Assembly: GCF_004151105.1 (NCBI RefSeq)
Contig: NZ_PHRF01000041.1
Span: 186,001 to 250,000 of the forward strand
Direction: 5' to 3'
Source: Streptomyces sp. L-9-10
GTDB taxonomy: Bacteria > Actinomycetota > Actinomycetes > Streptomycetales > Streptomycetaceae
Length of the DNA: 64,000 nt
The translations under genes were made by a program, and so were the position numbers. Shown one piece after another: positions 42,421-53,996 of this stretch. The notes under the pieces were generated by a model. It was not told where the DNA came from. It was given only the letters and a program-made list of their open reading frames with translations, and did not search any database. The first letter of the stretch is position 1, and every line of letters starts with the position of its first letter.

Positions 42421-45276
42421 TCAGACCGGGGTGACGCGGTACGTCCGCCCGGCTGTCGTCGGGACCGTGATCACACCCCCCGGAGTGGTGTACGGCACCG
42501 CGTTGCCGGCCGCGTCCGTCACCGTGAAGGCCGTCGACCACGGGTTCTTCAGCCGCAGCGTGCCGCCCGCCTCGCTCCGGACGTCCACGTACTGGACCGT
42601 GCCCGCCGCCTTGGAGCTGGAGACCACGAACGCGCCCTTCTGGCGCAGCTGGTAGAAGCTCGCGTCCTTGGCCGCGGGCCAGGCGGGGAAGAGCGAGATG
42701 ACGGATGCGTCGCTCTGCACCAGCATGCTGTTGATCGCCTCGGTCGCGCCCGACTTCTCGATGCCGTGGTGCGGGTCGGTGATCCGCAGGTTCGGCGCCG
42801 TACGTGTCGAGATCACCGACCTGAACGCGTCGATGAGCTGATCCGCCGGATAGCCCACCCGCGCGGCCTGGTTGAAGATCTTCGGGAAGCTGTTCTCCTG
42901 GCCCCACGAGTTCATCGCGGTCACGGTGTCGCGCGCGACCTGGAGCCGGCCGGCGTCGGAGTTCACACCCAACTGGTCCGCGGGCTGGATGAATTCGAGG
43001 TTGATGGTGTTGTCACCCGGCCGGATCAGCCGGGTGTCCGTGCCCTGTATGCCGCTCGCCAGTGAGTAGACCGTCCTGCCGTTCAGCGTGGTCGTCGGCT
43101 GGGCGGGCAGGTTGCCGAGGATGTTCTGCCAGACCGCCCGGCGGTCGGCGTCGACGTTCAGCTTCTGGCTGCCGGAAACGGCGGCGGCGAGCACCTGCTT
43201 GAGCATGCCGAGGTCGGGCGAGGAGTTCTTGCCCCAGGTGCCCTCGTGCGGACCGCCCCAGAGCGAGTACGCGCCGGCCGCGTCCCGCTCCACCCAGTGC
43301 TCGAAGAACCGCGCGACCTGGGTCAGGAACGGATACCCCTTGGTGCGCAGGAAGTTCTCGTCCTGGGTGTACTCGTAGTACGCCACGAACTGCGTCGCCG
43401 AGAACAGGGAGTTGGAGACCTGCTGGTGGTACTGGTCGTCCGTGGTCGAGCCGCTCGCCGACCCGAACGGGCTGATGCCCACCGGGAACAGGACACCCGA
43501 CGGCACGCCCCCGTTCGGGAAGCGCGAGGTGACGTACTCCGGATGCACCCGCCGCAGATCCTGCCCGGCCCGGCGCTGCGCCTCCGGCACATACGCGAGG
43601 ATCGCCTCGTGGAACGGAAGCGCGAGATCGGGGCGGTTGCTGGAGTAGACCCCGTAGAAAGGCGCCTGCGCGTTGTAGTTGAGGTGGAGGTCACCGTCCC
43701 ACATCGGGTCGTCCGTGGTGGTCCAGATCCCGAAGATGCCGGGAACGGTCCTGCCCGCGCGGCTGGAAGCGCCGATGAAGTACTGGGCGGGGTAGTAGTA
43801 CCTCTCCAGCGCGGCGTCGTTCAGGCTGACGGCCGACCGCATCCAGAAGTTCTTCCACCAGGCGACCCGCTGGGTGTCGAGCGTTCCGATGGAACCGGTG
43901 TTCTCCGCCCGCACCCGCGCCACCGCGTCGCCGTGCGGAGCTGCCGGGTTCCGGCCGCCACCGGTGACCGCCGTCACCAGCGTCACGGTGCCGCCCGCGG
44001 GAACGGTGAAGACCGTCTTCGCCGTGGCGCCGGACGAGGTGGGCGGCTGGACGGCGGTGGCCCCGAGCACCGTGGAGGCCAGGGCCGCGCGGGACACCCA
44101 GTTCGGCCCCGACGGTGTGGCGCGCTCGGCCCACATCACCTGGCCGTCGACGCCGGACGAGTTGCTGTACTGGGAGTTGGGGCTGCCCATGGCACCGGCG
44201 AACACCGACGCCTGGAGCCGCACCGGCTGGGAGCCGGTCGAGGTGACCGACGTGACCAGGACGTTCTTCTCGGCCGCCAGCCATGTCCTCATCGACAGCG
44301 GGGTGTTGCCCATCGACACGGACGTGGTGATCGACCCGTCGACGATGTGCTGTTCCTCGCGGAACGGCTGTGCGGGCGGGGTCGTACCGCCCGCGCCCGC
44401 GTACAGCTCGATCTGTCCGATCCGGGCGCGCGGGTTGTTCGTCGAGTCGGGTGTGGTGTTCTGTGTCGGCTCGGTGATGTGCAGCCGGACGTAGCGCGTC
44501 TGTACGGCGGTGACGGTCCGGTCGATGACGTCGGCGGTGTTGTTCGTGACCGTGTCGACGGTGTTCCAGGTGGTGCCGTCCGCGCTGGTCTGGAACGTCA
44601 GGTTCTTCGTGTTGAACGCCTCGTTCCCGGGGCGTGCCGCGTTGTCGTTGCGCACCACGAAGCGCGCGATCGTCTTGACGGAGCCCAGGTCGAGAGCGAT
44701 CCACTGCGGCTTGCCGATCGCCGAGACCCAGCCTTCGTAGCCGCTGCCCCACTGACCGTTGACCGCGCGGGAGGCGGTGAAGGAGCCGGCCGTGCTGCCG
44801 GCCGTCGCCGTGGCACCGAGCGCGAGGTCGGGATTGTCCTGCGCGGTGGTGCTCTGGAGGGTGACACCGCCGATGGGCGCGGTCCTCGCCGTCGGGTTCC
44901 CGGCCCAGAAGTCGCCCTTGGAGACGTAGAACGACTTCACGCCCGTGCTGCCGCCGGAGGTCACTCCGACATCGCCGTTCCCGAGGAGGGCGGTGTCCGG
45001 CATCGTGCGGGACACCGAGCCGGTGTAACTCTGGTTCGTCCAGGTGCCCTTGATGCCCTCCAGCTTCGGCCGCAGGATGTTCCACTGCTCGGCCGGGGAC
45101 GGTGCGCCCGCCGCCGCCCGGCCTGGCGCGGCGCCCGCGGGTCCGGCGACCGCGCTGCCGGGGACGGCGAGGGGGATCGCCAGGGCGAGCGCCAGCAGCC
45201 CTGAGCGGCGGCCCGTGCGGCGCGGTATACGGCCCGTACCGCGGAAGTGTGACCGCGTCGTTCTCTCGTGCCCCAT
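42421..45276 (-). CDS. Secreted GH95-like six-hairpin glycosidase with inserted F5/8-type C (CBM32) domain
   Basis: 951 residues. An N-terminal signal peptide (basic RRTGRRSG, then LLALALAIPLAVPGSAVA) marks it as secreted. The N-terminal beta-sandwich (from ~65) is interrupted by a discoidin/F5-8C carbohydrate-binding domain at about 150-292 (WIALDLGSVKTIARFVVRND, VQTRYVRLHIT). The alpha/alpha barrel (~470-860) includes WTTTDDPMWDGDLHLNYNAQAPFYG and a late IEKSGATEAINSMLVQSD...LFPAWP block, similar to GH95 alpha-L-fucosidases. A small C-terminal beta domain ends it. Fucosidase or galactosidase activity fits the family, but specificity is not certain. GAGGAGAG lies 5 bp before the ATG. Confidence 0.8.
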   Translation of the reverse strand: MGHERTTRSHFRGTGRIPRRTGRRSGLLALALAIPLAVPGSAVAGPAGAAPGRAAAGAPSPAEQWNILRPKLEGIKGTWTNQSYTGSVSRTMPDTALLGNGDVGVTSGGSTGVKSFYVSKGDFWAGNPTARTAPIGGVTLQSTTAQDNPDLALGATATAGSTAGSFTASRAVNGQWGSGYEGWVSAIGKPQWIALDLGSVKTIARFVVRNDNAARPGNEAFNTKNLTFQTSADGTTWNTVDTVTNNTADVIDRTVTAVQTRYVRLHITEPTQNTTPDSTNNPRARIGQIELYAGAGGTTPPAQPFREEQHIVDGSITTSVSMGNTPLSMRTWLAAEKNVLVTSVTSTGSQPVRLQASVFAGAMGSPNSQYSNSSGVDGQVMWAERATPSGPNWVSRAALASTVLGATAVQPPTSSGATAKTVFTVPAGGTVTLVTAVTGGGRNPAAPHGDAVARVRAENTGSIGTLDTQRVAWWKNFWMRSAVSLNDAALERYYYPAQYFIGASSRAGRTVPGIFGIWTTTDDPMWDGDLHLNYNAQAPFYGVYSSNRPDLALPFHEAILAYVPEAQRRAGQDLRRVHPEYVTSRFPNGGVPSGVLFPVGISPFGSASGSTTDDQYHQQVSNSLFSATQFVAYYEYTQDENFLRTKGYPFLTQVARFFEHWVERDAAGAYSLWGGPHEGTWGKNSSPDLGMLKQVLAAAVSGSQKLNVDADRRAVWQNILGNLPAQPTTTLNGRTVYSLASGIQGTDTRLIRPGDNTINLEFIQPADQLGVNSDAGRLQVARDTVTAMNSWGQENSFPKIFNQAARVGYPADQLIDAFRSVISTRTAPNLRITDPHHGIEKSGATEAINSMLVQSDASVISLFPAWPAAKDASFYQLRQKGAFVVSSSKAAGTVQYVDVRSEAGGTLRLKNPWSTAFTVTDAAGNAVPYTTPGGVITVPTTAGRTYRVTPV

Positions 45277-45358
45277 CGTTACTCTCCTCTGAGTAGGGGT
45301 GGTGCGAGAGCTGAGGTCGTACAGGTGTGGGTGGCGCCATTCCCCGGGTCGACGACCC

Positions 45359-46480
45359 TCACAGGTCGACGACGAACGTGGCCTTTTCCGAGCGGCGTCC
45401 GTTGACCTGGATCTCCAGGGCGTGTTCGCCGGGGTAGTGCCGACGTGTCGTGATCGGGCGGAAGGAGTGCCGGCGCTCCAGCACGAGCCGTTCGCCGGCG
45501 GCCAGGGTCCGCGTGGTCAGTTTGAACACGCGGGGCGCCGTGGTGCCGTTGGCCTTGACGTAGTGGATGACGTAGTCGACGGCCAGCCGCACCGGCCGCG
45601 GCCCCTCGTTGGTGAGGTCGACACCGAAGGCCAGCGCGTCGTCCTGGGTGACCTTCGCGCTCAGCAGTCTGGGCCCGGTGACGATCAAGTCCTCGGGGGG
45701 CGGGGCGAATCCGAGCAGATCGAGCGCTGCCGGATCGGCCTGTTTGACGAGGGTGCGCATCGCGTGCCGGACCACCGCGGGCGTGGTGTCGGCAGCGGCG
45801 CGCTCCGACCAGCCGCGCGCCGTGGAGACCGCGAGGGCCGGGTCGAGCCGGGAGATGTCGTTGAGGTGGTTGGCCACGGATCTGCGGACCACTTCGTCGG
45901 CGTCGGTGTGGAGCGCGTCGAGGATCGGCACGGTCACGGAGGGCCGGCGGCGCAGTTCCGGTACCTGCTTCGCCCAGGGCAGCCGCGGCCGGGTGCCCTC
46001 GCTCGCCAGTCGCCGTACCGAGGGGTCGGCGGAGGCGGTCCAGGTGCCGACGGTCCGCAACGCCCTCCCGAGGTCCGCGTTGAGGAAGGCCCGCAGAGCG
46101 AATTCGCTGGTCAGCCGGGGTGTCAGAGAGGCGAGAAGGGCGAGGCCGTCCTCGAAGTCGGCGGAGCGGTCCGAGTCCACGGCCATCACCGCCACAGCTT
46201 CGGAGACCGGCCAGACCATCCAGCCGGAGAACCCCGGATCGGCCAGAGCGGCACGGAAGACGTCCGCGGCGGCCTGGTATGTACCGGGCAGGTCCTGGAC
46301 CAGCGCGTCACGTACGGCGCCGACCCGTTGGCTCAGGCCGAGCGGCCCGAGGGACCCGGCGCTCGCCCGTACGGCGGACCAGCGCGTGGACCCGTACGTG
46401 CCCGGCGCGGTGGTCGCGCCGAGCACGCGTGCCAGCTGTCTGACGGTGTCCGCGCTGATCAACTCATCGGCGGTGGGCAT
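45359..46480 (-). CDS. alkC: AlkC-type DNA alkylation repair glycosylase
   Basis: 373 residues. About residues 1-260 are HEAT-like helical repeats (VRRSVANHLNDISRLDPALAVSTARGW, RHAMRTLVKQADPAALDLLG). About 275-373 form an immunoglobulin-like domain (RLLSAKVTQDDALAFGVDLTNEG, HSFRPITTRRHYPGEHALEIQVNG). That combination is characteristic of AlkC, which removes alkylated purines such as 3-methyladenine without base flipping. It is an odd neighbour in a glycan locus: it lies between the GH95-like and esterase genes with the same orientation, but has its own ribosome binding site (GAAGGA) and an upstream dyad, so it may be independently expressed. Confidence 0.85.
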   Translation of the reverse strand: MPTADELISADTVRQLARVLGATTAPGTYGSTRWSAVRASAGSLGPLGLSQRVGAVRDALVQDLPGTYQAAADVFRAALADPGFSGWMVWPVSEAVAVMAVDSDRSADFEDGLALLASLTPRLTSEFALRAFLNADLGRALRTVGTWTASADPSVRRLASEGTRPRLPWAKQVPELRRRPSVTVPILDALHTDADEVVRRSVANHLNDISRLDPALAVSTARGWSERAAADTTPAVVRHAMRTLVKQADPAALDLLGFAPPPEDLIVTGPRLLSAKVTQDDALAFGVDLTNEGPRPVRLAVDYVIHYVKANGTTAPRVFKLTTRTLAAGERLVLERRHSFRPITTRRHYPGEHALEIQVNGRRSEKATFVVDL

Positions 46481-46505
46481 GTCGTTACGTCCTTCGTGTG
46501 TCGGT

Positions 46506-46539
46506 CCGGATCGGTCAGGACCGGTTCGTACCGATCCGG
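46506..46539. promoter_or_regulatory. 10-bp dyad upstream of alkC
   Basis: CCGGATCGGT (46506-46515) and ACCGATCCGG (46530-46539) form perfect arms around a 14-nt spacer, 26 bp before the alkC start. It may be an operator of alkC or the terminator of the preceding esterase gene. A short TCCTGG tandem tract (about 46593-46617) lies nearby. Confidence 0.4.
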
Positions 46540-46647
46540 GCCCAGGGGCGTCCTCGCAGTTCAGACGTTACGACGGGACACGGACAGTTTCGGTCCTGGT
46601 CCTGGTCCTGTTCCTGGCCATGCTCCTGGGCCGCGGAAGCGGCACGC

Positions 46648-47679
46648 TCACGTCGCGCCGATCGCCGCCGTGAGCATCGGGAGCGCACGGGTGAGGGCGC
46701 GTTCCCAGTAGGGCCAGGTGTGGGTGCCGGGCCCGTAGCGGTCGGCCGTGACGTTCAGGCCGTGGGACCGCGCGCGGGCTATGTAGTCCCCGGCCATCAC
46801 ATCGAGGGTCGCCTCCAGACTGTCGGGCGTACGGTCCGGCGGGTCGAACGGGCCGGGGAGGCCGTTGCCGCTGCTGACGTATACGGGAAAGCCGCGGGGC
46901 AGCCGGGAGATGAGCTCGTAGGCGTTGTGAGCGCGCCAGAGGCCCGCCTGGGCCGTGGGATCGCCCCATAGATCGAGCGGGTTGAGGCCCTGTCCCTTGA
47001 CGATGTTCTGGATGCCGGTCGTGTATCGCGCCGTGTTGACGAGACCGCTGAAGGACGCGGCCGCGCGGAACAGCGTCGGATGCTGTCCGGCGTAGTACAG
47101 CGCGCCGTGGCCGCCCATGGACAGCCCGGCCACGGCACGTCGGTCACCCGCCCGCACCTGCTGCTCCAGGATCCGGCGCACCTCGCTGAGATGGAAGGTC
47201 TCCCAGGCGGGCGCCCCGTAGCGGCCCTGGTTCCACCAGTCGGCGTAGAAGCCCGCGGGTCCGCCCTCCGGGATCACGACCAGGGCGGGGGTCCGAGCCG
47301 TGATGGCGTCGGCGTTGCCCCAGCCGGCCGAGCCGGGGCTTCCGCAGCAGCCGTGCAGCAGATACAGCACGGGCCACCGGCGGGTGGGCGCGCTGTCGAA
47401 GCCGGGCGGCAGCAGCACGGTGACATTGCCGGTGCGGCCGAGTGCGGGGGACTCGATCCGCAGGTTCAGCGTGCGCGCACTGATCCGCTCGGCCGCCAGG
47501 AGGCGCGGCCCGCGACGGGAGGAGGGCGCGGCGGAGGGCGGTGCGGCGGAGGACGCGGATGCCACGGAGCCCGATGCGACGGCGCCCACGCCGGCGACGG
47601 CCAGCGCGGCGACGGCACGCCGTCGGGTGAGGGGGAGCGAGGGGGGTAAGTCGCGTGCGGGGCGGGGTGGTTGGGACAT
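46648..47679 (-). CDS. Secreted (Tat-type) alpha/beta-hydrolase esterase, esterase D/antigen 85-like
   Basis: 343 residues. The N-terminus has a Tat-like twin-arginine signal (LTRRRAVAALAVAGVGAVA). The body is an esterase of the PF00756 type: RWPVLYLLHGCCG near the oxyanion hole, nucleophile elbow GLSMGGHGA (about residue 179), and the catalytic His in GPGTHTWPYWERAL (~322). It may deacetylate or de-esterify a polysaccharide, or act as a mycolyl-type esterase. The ATG at 47679 has GGAGAAG just upstream and starts the signal peptide. It lies 80 bp downstream of the GH2 gene. Confidence 0.83.
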   Translation of the reverse strand: MSQPPRPARDLPPSLPLTRRRAVAALAVAGVGAVASGSVASASSAAPPSAAPSSRRGPRLLAAERISARTLNLRIESPALGRTGNVTVLLPPGFDSAPTRRWPVLYLLHGCCGSPGSAGWGNADAITARTPALVVIPEGGPAGFYADWWNQGRYGAPAWETFHLSEVRRILEQQVRAGDRRAVAGLSMGGHGALYYAGQHPTLFRAAASFSGLVNTARYTTGIQNIVKGQGLNPLDLWGDPTAQAGLWRAHNAYELISRLPRGFPVYVSSGNGLPGPFDPPDRTPDSLEATLDVMAGDYIARARSHGLNVTADRYGPGTHTWPYWERALTRALPMLTAAIGAT

Positions 47680-47759
47680 GATGTCTTCTCCGTCTCTCAT
47701 CTCATTCCGGGACGTTCGGAGCAGTGAGCATGTGGAGCGGTGGGCATGTTCCGGTGTGG

Positions 47760-50816
<3,057 letters not shown>

Positions 50817-53800
50817 TCAGCTCTTCAGCCGTACCGTCAGGATCTGGAACGGACGCAGCGAAAGGCTGACGCCATGACCGTCCGCCGTGACCTTCAACTC
50901 GGACTCGGCCTGTTCCAGCAGGTCCGCGAGGTGGGCCGCCCGCAGCTCGCGAGCGCTGGTGAGCGTGGTGGTCGCGGCGCCGCCACGGGATTCGTAGAGC
51001 CGTACGACGACATCGCCGGAGCGGTCGTCGGCGAGCTTGACCGCCTCCACGACCACGGCCGGGTCGGAGACCGTGACCAGGGGCGCGGCCGTGGCCGCAC
51101 CCGGACGTCGGCGCAGCGGCAGATGCAGCGCGTAGCCCCCGGCGATGGCGGCGCCGATATCGGCGCCCGCCTCCAGCGCGTAGGTGAAGGAGTGCCGGCC
51201 GCGGTCGGCCAGCGGGTCCGGGCTGTGCGGCGCGCGCAGCAGACTGAGCCGCAGCGTGGTGGTGGTGCCGCCGTCCTCACGGGTGTGACGGCGTACGTCA
51301 TGCCCGTACGTGGAGTCGTTGAGGACGGCCGCGCCGAAACCGTACTCACCGACATGCACCCACCGGTGGTTCCACACCTCGAAGCGGGCCGCGTCCCAGC
51401 TGGTGTTCTCGTGCGTGGGCCGTCGCACATGCCCGAACTGGATCTCCGCGCTCTCGTGCTCGGCGTGCACATTCAGCGGCCAGGCCGCCTTCAGCACGGC
51501 GTCGCGCTCCTGCCAGTCGATATCCGTGTGCACCACCAACCGTCGGCTTCCGGCGGCCAGTTGGAGGTCCTGCGTGATCCGCGAGCCGCCGAAGGACCGT
51601 TCCACGCGGACACTCGCGAGCAGCGGACCCCGCTCGGTCAGCGTGACCGAGTCGGCCTCGTCGAGATCGCGCACCGTGTTGCGGTAGTGGTGGTCGATGT
51701 TCCACGCGCTCCAGACGTTGGGGTCGTCGTGGTGCAGCTGGAGCAGGTTGCCCGGCTGGTCCGGGGCGAGGGTCTCCCGCGCGGCGGCCAGGTCCCGTAC
51801 GGACCGGATGAGCCCGGCGCCGTCGATCCGTACCCGCAGCAGGCCGTTGTCGAGGACGAATCCCGCGCCCCCGCTCGCGCCCGCACCCTCGCCGGCTCCT
51901 TCACCCGTGCCCGCGTCGTCGCTCCCGCCGGCCGCTTCGGCCGTTACGGGCGCGAGTGCCTCGTCGGCCAGGGTGCCCGCGCCCAGGGCGGGCGCGGTGA
52001 CGGCGACGGCGTACCGCCCGTCGCTCAACGGCTGCGCGTCGCGCGGTGCGGGCACGCCGGCAGGCAGGACGAGCACCTCGTTCCGCGCGTGCGGGCCCGC
52101 GTTGAACACACTGTGCGGCCCGTCGGTGTTCGCGTCGTCCCCGGCCGTTGTCAGCGCGGACAACGCGCCGTCGATGATCCGCTCAAGTCCCTCGTGGATC
52201 AGGCCGTACGTCTCCTCCGCCTGCCGGTGCACCCACGCGATGGACGACCCCGGCAGGATGTCGTGGAACTGGTGCAGCAGCACCTGCTGCCACAACTCCT
52301 CCAACTCCTCGTAGGGATACGGCGCTCCCGTATGCACGGCGGCCGTCGCGGCCCACAGTTCGGCCTCGCGCAGCAGCTGTTCGGAGCGCCGGTTGCCCCG
52401 CTTGGTGCGGGCCTGGCTGGTGTACGTACCGCGGTGTGTCTCCAGGTACAGCTCCCCGCGCCAGACCGGCCGTCGCGGGTACTCCGCGCGGGCGGTCTCG
52501 AAGAACTCCGTCGGGCGGGTGATCTCCACCTTCGGCGAGCCCTCCAGATCCCGCAGCCGGCGGGCCTTCTCCAGCATGCCGCGGGTGGGACCGCCGCCGC
52601 CGTCGCCGAAACCGAACGGCGCGAGCGACCGGCTGGCCGCCCCCTTCTCGGCGAAATTCCGCTCGGCATGGGCGAGTTCACGCCCCGTCAGCTCCGCGTT
52701 GTACGTGTCGACGGGCGGGAAGTGGGTGAGGATACGAGTCCCGTCGATGCCCTCCCAGTCGAAGGTGTGATGGGGCAGCCGGTTGGTCGCGTTCCACGAC
52801 AGCTTCTGCGTCAGGAACCAGCGCGCCCCGGCGAGGCGCGCCAGCTGCGGATACGCGGCGGTGTAGCCGAAGGAGTCCGGCAGCCACACCCCGTCCTGCT
52901 CGATTCCGAACTCCGCCGCGAAGAACCTGCGCCCGTGGACGAGTTGACGCGCCAGCGCCTCCCCGCCGGGGAGATTGCCGTCGGCCTCCACCCACATGCC
53001 GCCGACCGGTACGAAGGTGCCGTCGCCCACCGCCTTCCTGATCCGCTCGAAGATCTCGGGGCGCTGTTCCTTCATCCACGCGTACTGCTGCGCGGAGGAG
53101 CAGGCGAAAACCAGCTCGGGGTACTCCTCGGCCAGGGTGGTGATGTTGGTGAAGGTACGGGCGCACTTGCGGACGGTCTCGCGCAGCGGCCACAGCCAGG
53201 CGGAGTCGATATGGGCGTGGCCGACGGCGCTGATGGTGTGCGCGGAGGCGTGCGCGGGCCGGGCCAGCACCTCGGAGAGCGCGGCGCGTCCGGCGGCGGC
53301 CGTGGCGGCGACGTCCCAGGGGTCGACGGCGTCGACGGCGCGGTCCAGGGCGCGCAGGATCTCGTGACGGCGCGACGAGTCGGCCGGCAGCTCGCGCATC
53401 AGCTCGTCCAGCACCTCGATGTCGTGCAGGAGATGCCACACGTCCTCCTCGCGGACGGCGATCCCGGCGGCGAGCAGCCGGTAGAGCGTGTCGGTGCCCG
53501 CGGTCTCCTTCGAGCCGTAGTGGGTACCGATGCCTCGGCTGCCACTGATCGGCGGGTTGGCGGCCAGCTCGATCAGCAGATCCACCGGCTCCTCGCCGTT
53601 CGCCGAACCGGTGAGCAGCACTGACCTGTTGTAGGGGTGCAGGCCCTGGACGGGAGTGCCGGACGCGTCGTGCACGAAGCCCTCCGCCTGTCCGCCCGGT
53701 CCCTTCGTCAGATCGAAGTCCAGGTCGAAGACGGCCTCCACCCGGCGGCCCGCCCAGGCGGCGGGGATACGGGCACGGGCGCGCAGCCAGGTGGTCGCCC

Positions 53801-53996
53801 ATGGGCCGCCCCACCCCTCGCCCACGCTGAAGGGTTCGTACTCGGCGGTCAGGGCCTCGGCGACGGGAACGGGCTCGCCCGGCACCCGCCAGGCGGACAG
53901 CTCCAGGGGATGCGACGGGCCGTAGAGGGCGGGCGCCAGACGCTCCGCCGTGAACTTGGCGATCCGGTCCTCGGTGGATACGCGGTCGTCATGCAT
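50817..53996 (-). CDS. Alpha-mannosidase, GH38 (long-form, MAN2C1-like)
   Basis: 1,059 residues, cytoplasmic. An N-terminal beta-domain of ~250 residues precedes the catalytic domain. Zn-binding HAHID is at about 260-264 (His260, His262, Asp264), and the nucleophile is Asp374 in VWLPDSFGY. The late HQFHDILPGSSI motif (~585) supplies further zinc/acid residues. An acidic Gly/Ala/Glu-rich linker (~690-715) leads into the C-terminal beta domains. The layout is that of cytosolic class III alpha-mannosidases and differs from the MngB-like enzyme at 24770. ATG 53996 overlaps the DUF2264 stop by 8 bp; AAGGA lies 11 bp upstream. It trims alpha-mannose from imported oligosaccharides. Confidence 0.92.
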   Translation of the reverse strand: MHDDRVSTEDRIAKFTAERLAPALYGPSHPLELSAWRVPGEPVPVAEALTAEYEPFSVGEGWGGPWATTWLRARARIPAAWAGRRVEAVFDLDFDLTKGPGGQAEGFVHDASGTPVQGLHPYNRSVLLTGSANGEEPVDLLIELAANPPISGSRGIGTHYGSKETAGTDTLYRLLAAGIAVREEDVWHLLHDIEVLDELMRELPADSSRRHEILRALDRAVDAVDPWDVAATAAAGRAALSEVLARPAHASAHTISAVGHAHIDSAWLWPLRETVRKCARTFTNITTLAEEYPELVFACSSAQQYAWMKEQRPEIFERIRKAVGDGTFVPVGGMWVEADGNLPGGEALARQLVHGRRFFAAEFGIEQDGVWLPDSFGYTAAYPQLARLAGARWFLTQKLSWNATNRLPHHTFDWEGIDGTRILTHFPPVDTYNAELTGRELAHAERNFAEKGAASRSLAPFGFGDGGGGPTRGMLEKARRLRDLEGSPKVEITRPTEFFETARAEYPRRPVWRGELYLETHRGTYTSQARTKRGNRRSEQLLREAELWAATAAVHTGAPYPYEELEELWQQVLLHQFHDILPGSSIAWVHRQAEETYGLIHEGLERIIDGALSALTTAGDDANTDGPHSVFNAGPHARNEVLVLPAGVPAPRDAQPLSDGRYAVAVTAPALGAGTLADEALAPVTAEAAGGSDDAGTGEGAGEGAGASGGAGFVLDNGLLRVRIDGAGLIRSVRDLAAARETLAPDQPGNLLQLHHDDPNVWSAWNIDHHYRNTVRDLDEADSVTLTERGPLLASVRVERSFGGSRITQDLQLAAGSRRLVVHTDIDWQERDAVLKAAWPLNVHAEHESAEIQFGHVRRPTHENTSWDAARFEVWNHRWVHVGEYGFGAAVLNDSTYGHDVRRHTREDGGTTTTLRLSLLRAPHSPDPLADRGRHSFTYALEAGADIGAAIAGGYALHLPLRRRPGAATAAPLVTVSDPAVVVEAVKLADDRSGDVVVRLYESRGGAATTTLTSARELRAAHLADLLEQAESELKVTADGHGVSLSLRPFQILTVRLKS

